From positions 1-5,178 of the forward strand of contig CATMNW010000207.1 of assembly GCA_950071875.1 (NCBI GenBank): 5,178 nt of DNA. The letters are read 5' to 3'. The notes beneath the pieces are model-generated. The model searched no databases and was not told the DNA's origin. It saw nothing but the letters and a program-made list of their open reading frames with translations. The position numbers and the translations under genes were made by a program. The DNA is from an uncultured Erythrobacteraceae bacterium (GTDB taxonomy: Bacteria; Pseudomonadota; Alphaproteobacteria; Sphingomonadales; Sphingomonadaceae). Below, one piece after another: positions 4,359-5,178 of the stretch (position 1 is its first letter; each line of letters opens with the position of its first letter).

Positions 4359-5178
4359 ATGACTGTTCGTATCGCCCTCGCCCTAACTACATCCTGTGTC
4401 GCAATTGCCCCCGCAATTGCGACCGGCCAAGAGGCCATGTCCTACGAGACCGGGCAGTATGAATTTGCCGAGCCGCTGACCGAAATCGAGGACGACATTG
4501 CTAACAAACCGACTGCTGAAAGCGTAGTCACGGACGAAGAATCGGAGGGCGCGGCAAAAGTCATTCCCGAGCGGCAAGACGGAACCGTTTTTGTCAGCAA
4601 GCCGACGATACAGTTTATCGACCCATCCGATCCCGCTTATCGGTCCTACGAAACCGACCGGATAGTTCTGGACGAGCCAGCGTCCGGTGTGGGGTTGCGT
4701 ACCGGTGGTGCGACGCGTTCGATCCCCGTCCGGCAGGTCGAATATTCAGGCAACCGGACCGATCCCACTTACGTCTATGTGCAGCAACCGCCGCAGGTGG
4801 TCTATGTGCACCAGGCTCCGGCCTATTACGACCAAGGTGCAGGAGGCGCCTCGCGTGTAATTCATCGTGATGCACCCGCAGTACGGGGGCCGGTTCGCTA
4901 TGGCTACGATTACCAGTCCGGTTATCTGCCCGCAGGCGCGCAAATCGTGGCCTTCGACCGCACTGCCTGGCTGGGCGAATGTCGCGCGCGTCTCGACACC
5001 TACGGAGATGACAGCGATCGTGGAGAGATCATCGGAGCGCTGCTTGGCGCCGGCGTAGGCGGTATCATCGGAAACCGTATTGCCGGTCGCGGAAACCGTA
5101 CGGCCGGTACTCTGATAGGCGCAGGGGCAGGCGCCTTGGCTGGTATGGCAGCCGGGGATGCAATCGAGGATCGCAATC
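4359..5178 (+). CDS. Exported glycine-zipper protein, 3' end outside the window
   Basis: The frame is open for 273 codons to the right edge. Residues 1-21 form a signal peptide (MTVRIALALTTSCVAIAPAIA) with a likely signal peptidase I site after AIA. Cys13 does not sit in a good lipobox, so a lipoprotein is unlikely. Residues about 25-70 are acidic and without recognisable domain. Residues 138-156 are rich in Tyr, Val, Pro and Gln (VYVQQPPQV then VYVHQAPAY). AWLGECRARL (204-213, with Cys208) is a motif often seen in sphingomonad envelope proteins just before the zipper. Residues about 224-266 form the glycine zipper (GALLGAGVGGIIGNRIAG and TLIGAGAGALAG), resembling the 17-kDa surface antigen/2TM family, which packs as a membrane-associated helical hairpin. 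The protein is therefore probably periplasmic or outer-membrane associated. Its precise role is unknown. It has its own leader with a strong ribosome site and a CtrA-like box. The N-terminal half is longer than in short members of the family. Confidence 0.85.
   Translation, partial: MTVRIALALTTSCVAIAPAIATGQEAMSYETGQYEFAEPLTEIEDDIANKPTAESVVTDEESEGAAKVIPERQDGTVFVSKPTIQFIDPSDPAYRSYETDRIVLDEPASGVGLRTGGATRSIPVRQVEYSGNRTDPTYVYVQQPPQVVYVHQAPAYYDQGAGGASRVIHRDAPAVRGPVRYGYDYQSGYLPAGAQIVAFDRTAWLGECRARLDTYGDDSDRGEIIGALLGAGVGGIIGNRIAGRGNRTAGTLIGAGAGALAGMAAGDAIEDRN
4398..4423 (+). repeat. Perfect 11-bp inverted repeat (hairpin) inside the signal-peptide codons
   Basis: GTCGCAATTGC (4398-4408) and GCAATTGCGAC (4413-4423) are exact reverse complements around a CCCC loop. 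Because GCAATTGC is itself palindromic, the same bases are also an 8-bp direct repeat. It encodes the near-repeated peptide VAIAPAIAT. In mRNA it would be a stable stem beginning about 40 nt after the start codon. The structure is directly visible; any regulatory role is inference. Confidence 0.7.
4773..4810 (+). repeat. Two-copy 11-bp direct repeat encoding VYV(Q/H)Q units
   Basis: GTCTATGTGCA occurs at 4773-4783 and again at 4800-4810, a step of 27 bp or nine codons. The peptide reads VYVQQPPQV followed by VYVHQAPAY, so a nine-residue unit appears to have duplicated within the Tyr/Pro/Gln-rich middle of the glycine-zipper protein. Confidence 0.6.
5070..5108 (+). repeat. Two-copy 18-bp direct repeat in the glycine-zipper loop
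   Basis: GGAAACCGTATTGCCGGT (5070-5087) is repeated with two differences at 5091-5108, a 21-bp step. It encodes GNRIAGR then GNRTAGT, the turn between the two glycine-rich helices. The reading frame is kept, which fits a small in-frame duplication or simply selection on the motif. Confidence 0.6.

Noticed and set aside
4389..4401. Lipobox at Cys13 of the glycine-zipper protein
   Set aside because: The residues before Cys are T-T-S rather than a Leu-Ala/Ser-Gly/Ala pattern, and a clear A-I-A signal peptidase I site follows at residue 21.

Overview
The window looks like ordinary chromosomal DNA from a GC-rich alphaproteobacterium, most likely of the Sphingomonadales (Erythrobacter/Sphingomonas type). 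This is inferred from the style of the proteins: a roughly 580-residue acyl-CoA dehydrogenase with the extra C-terminal domain, a sorbosone-type PQQ dehydrogenase, and a secreted glycine-zipper protein with an AWLGECRARL motif. Codon use is also GC-rich and even across all five genes. No RNA gene, mobile element, CRISPR array, prophage gene or sign of recent transfer was found. No new multi-gene system is evident.

Layout from left to right. (1) Positions 1-424, minus strand: 5' part of an L-threonylcarbamoyladenylate synthase (TsaC/Sua5), which makes the precursor of the tRNA t6A modification; it runs off the left edge. (2) Positions 474-2213, plus strand: acyl-CoA dehydrogenase of the long DmdC-like family, divergent from gene 1 across 49 bp that holds a nearly symmetric double promoter. 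(3) Positions 2215-3675, minus strand: membrane-anchored PQQ-dependent glucose/sorbosone dehydrogenase-like protein. It meets gene 2 tail to tail with one base between the stop codons and a perfect 16-bp palindrome beside the junction. (4) Positions 3753-4235, plus strand: free methionine-(R)-sulfoxide reductase MsrC, divergent from gene 3 across 77 bp. (5) Positions 4359-5178, plus strand: exported glycine-zipper protein open at the right edge, with a CtrA-like box upstream and an 11-bp hairpin inside its signal-peptide codons.

The genes alternate in orientation and form no clear operon. Their roles (tRNA modification, acyl-CoA oxidation, periplasmic sugar or alcohol oxidation, methionine repair, envelope protein) do not form one pathway. 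The signals worth a second look are regulatory or structural: compact divergent promoters whose -10-like boxes lie only 6-8 nt before three of the start codons, suggesting leaderless transcripts; the palindrome at the convergent junction; the CtrA-like site; and the coding hairpin in the last gene. Promoter and site calls were made by eye and are weaker than the gene calls.
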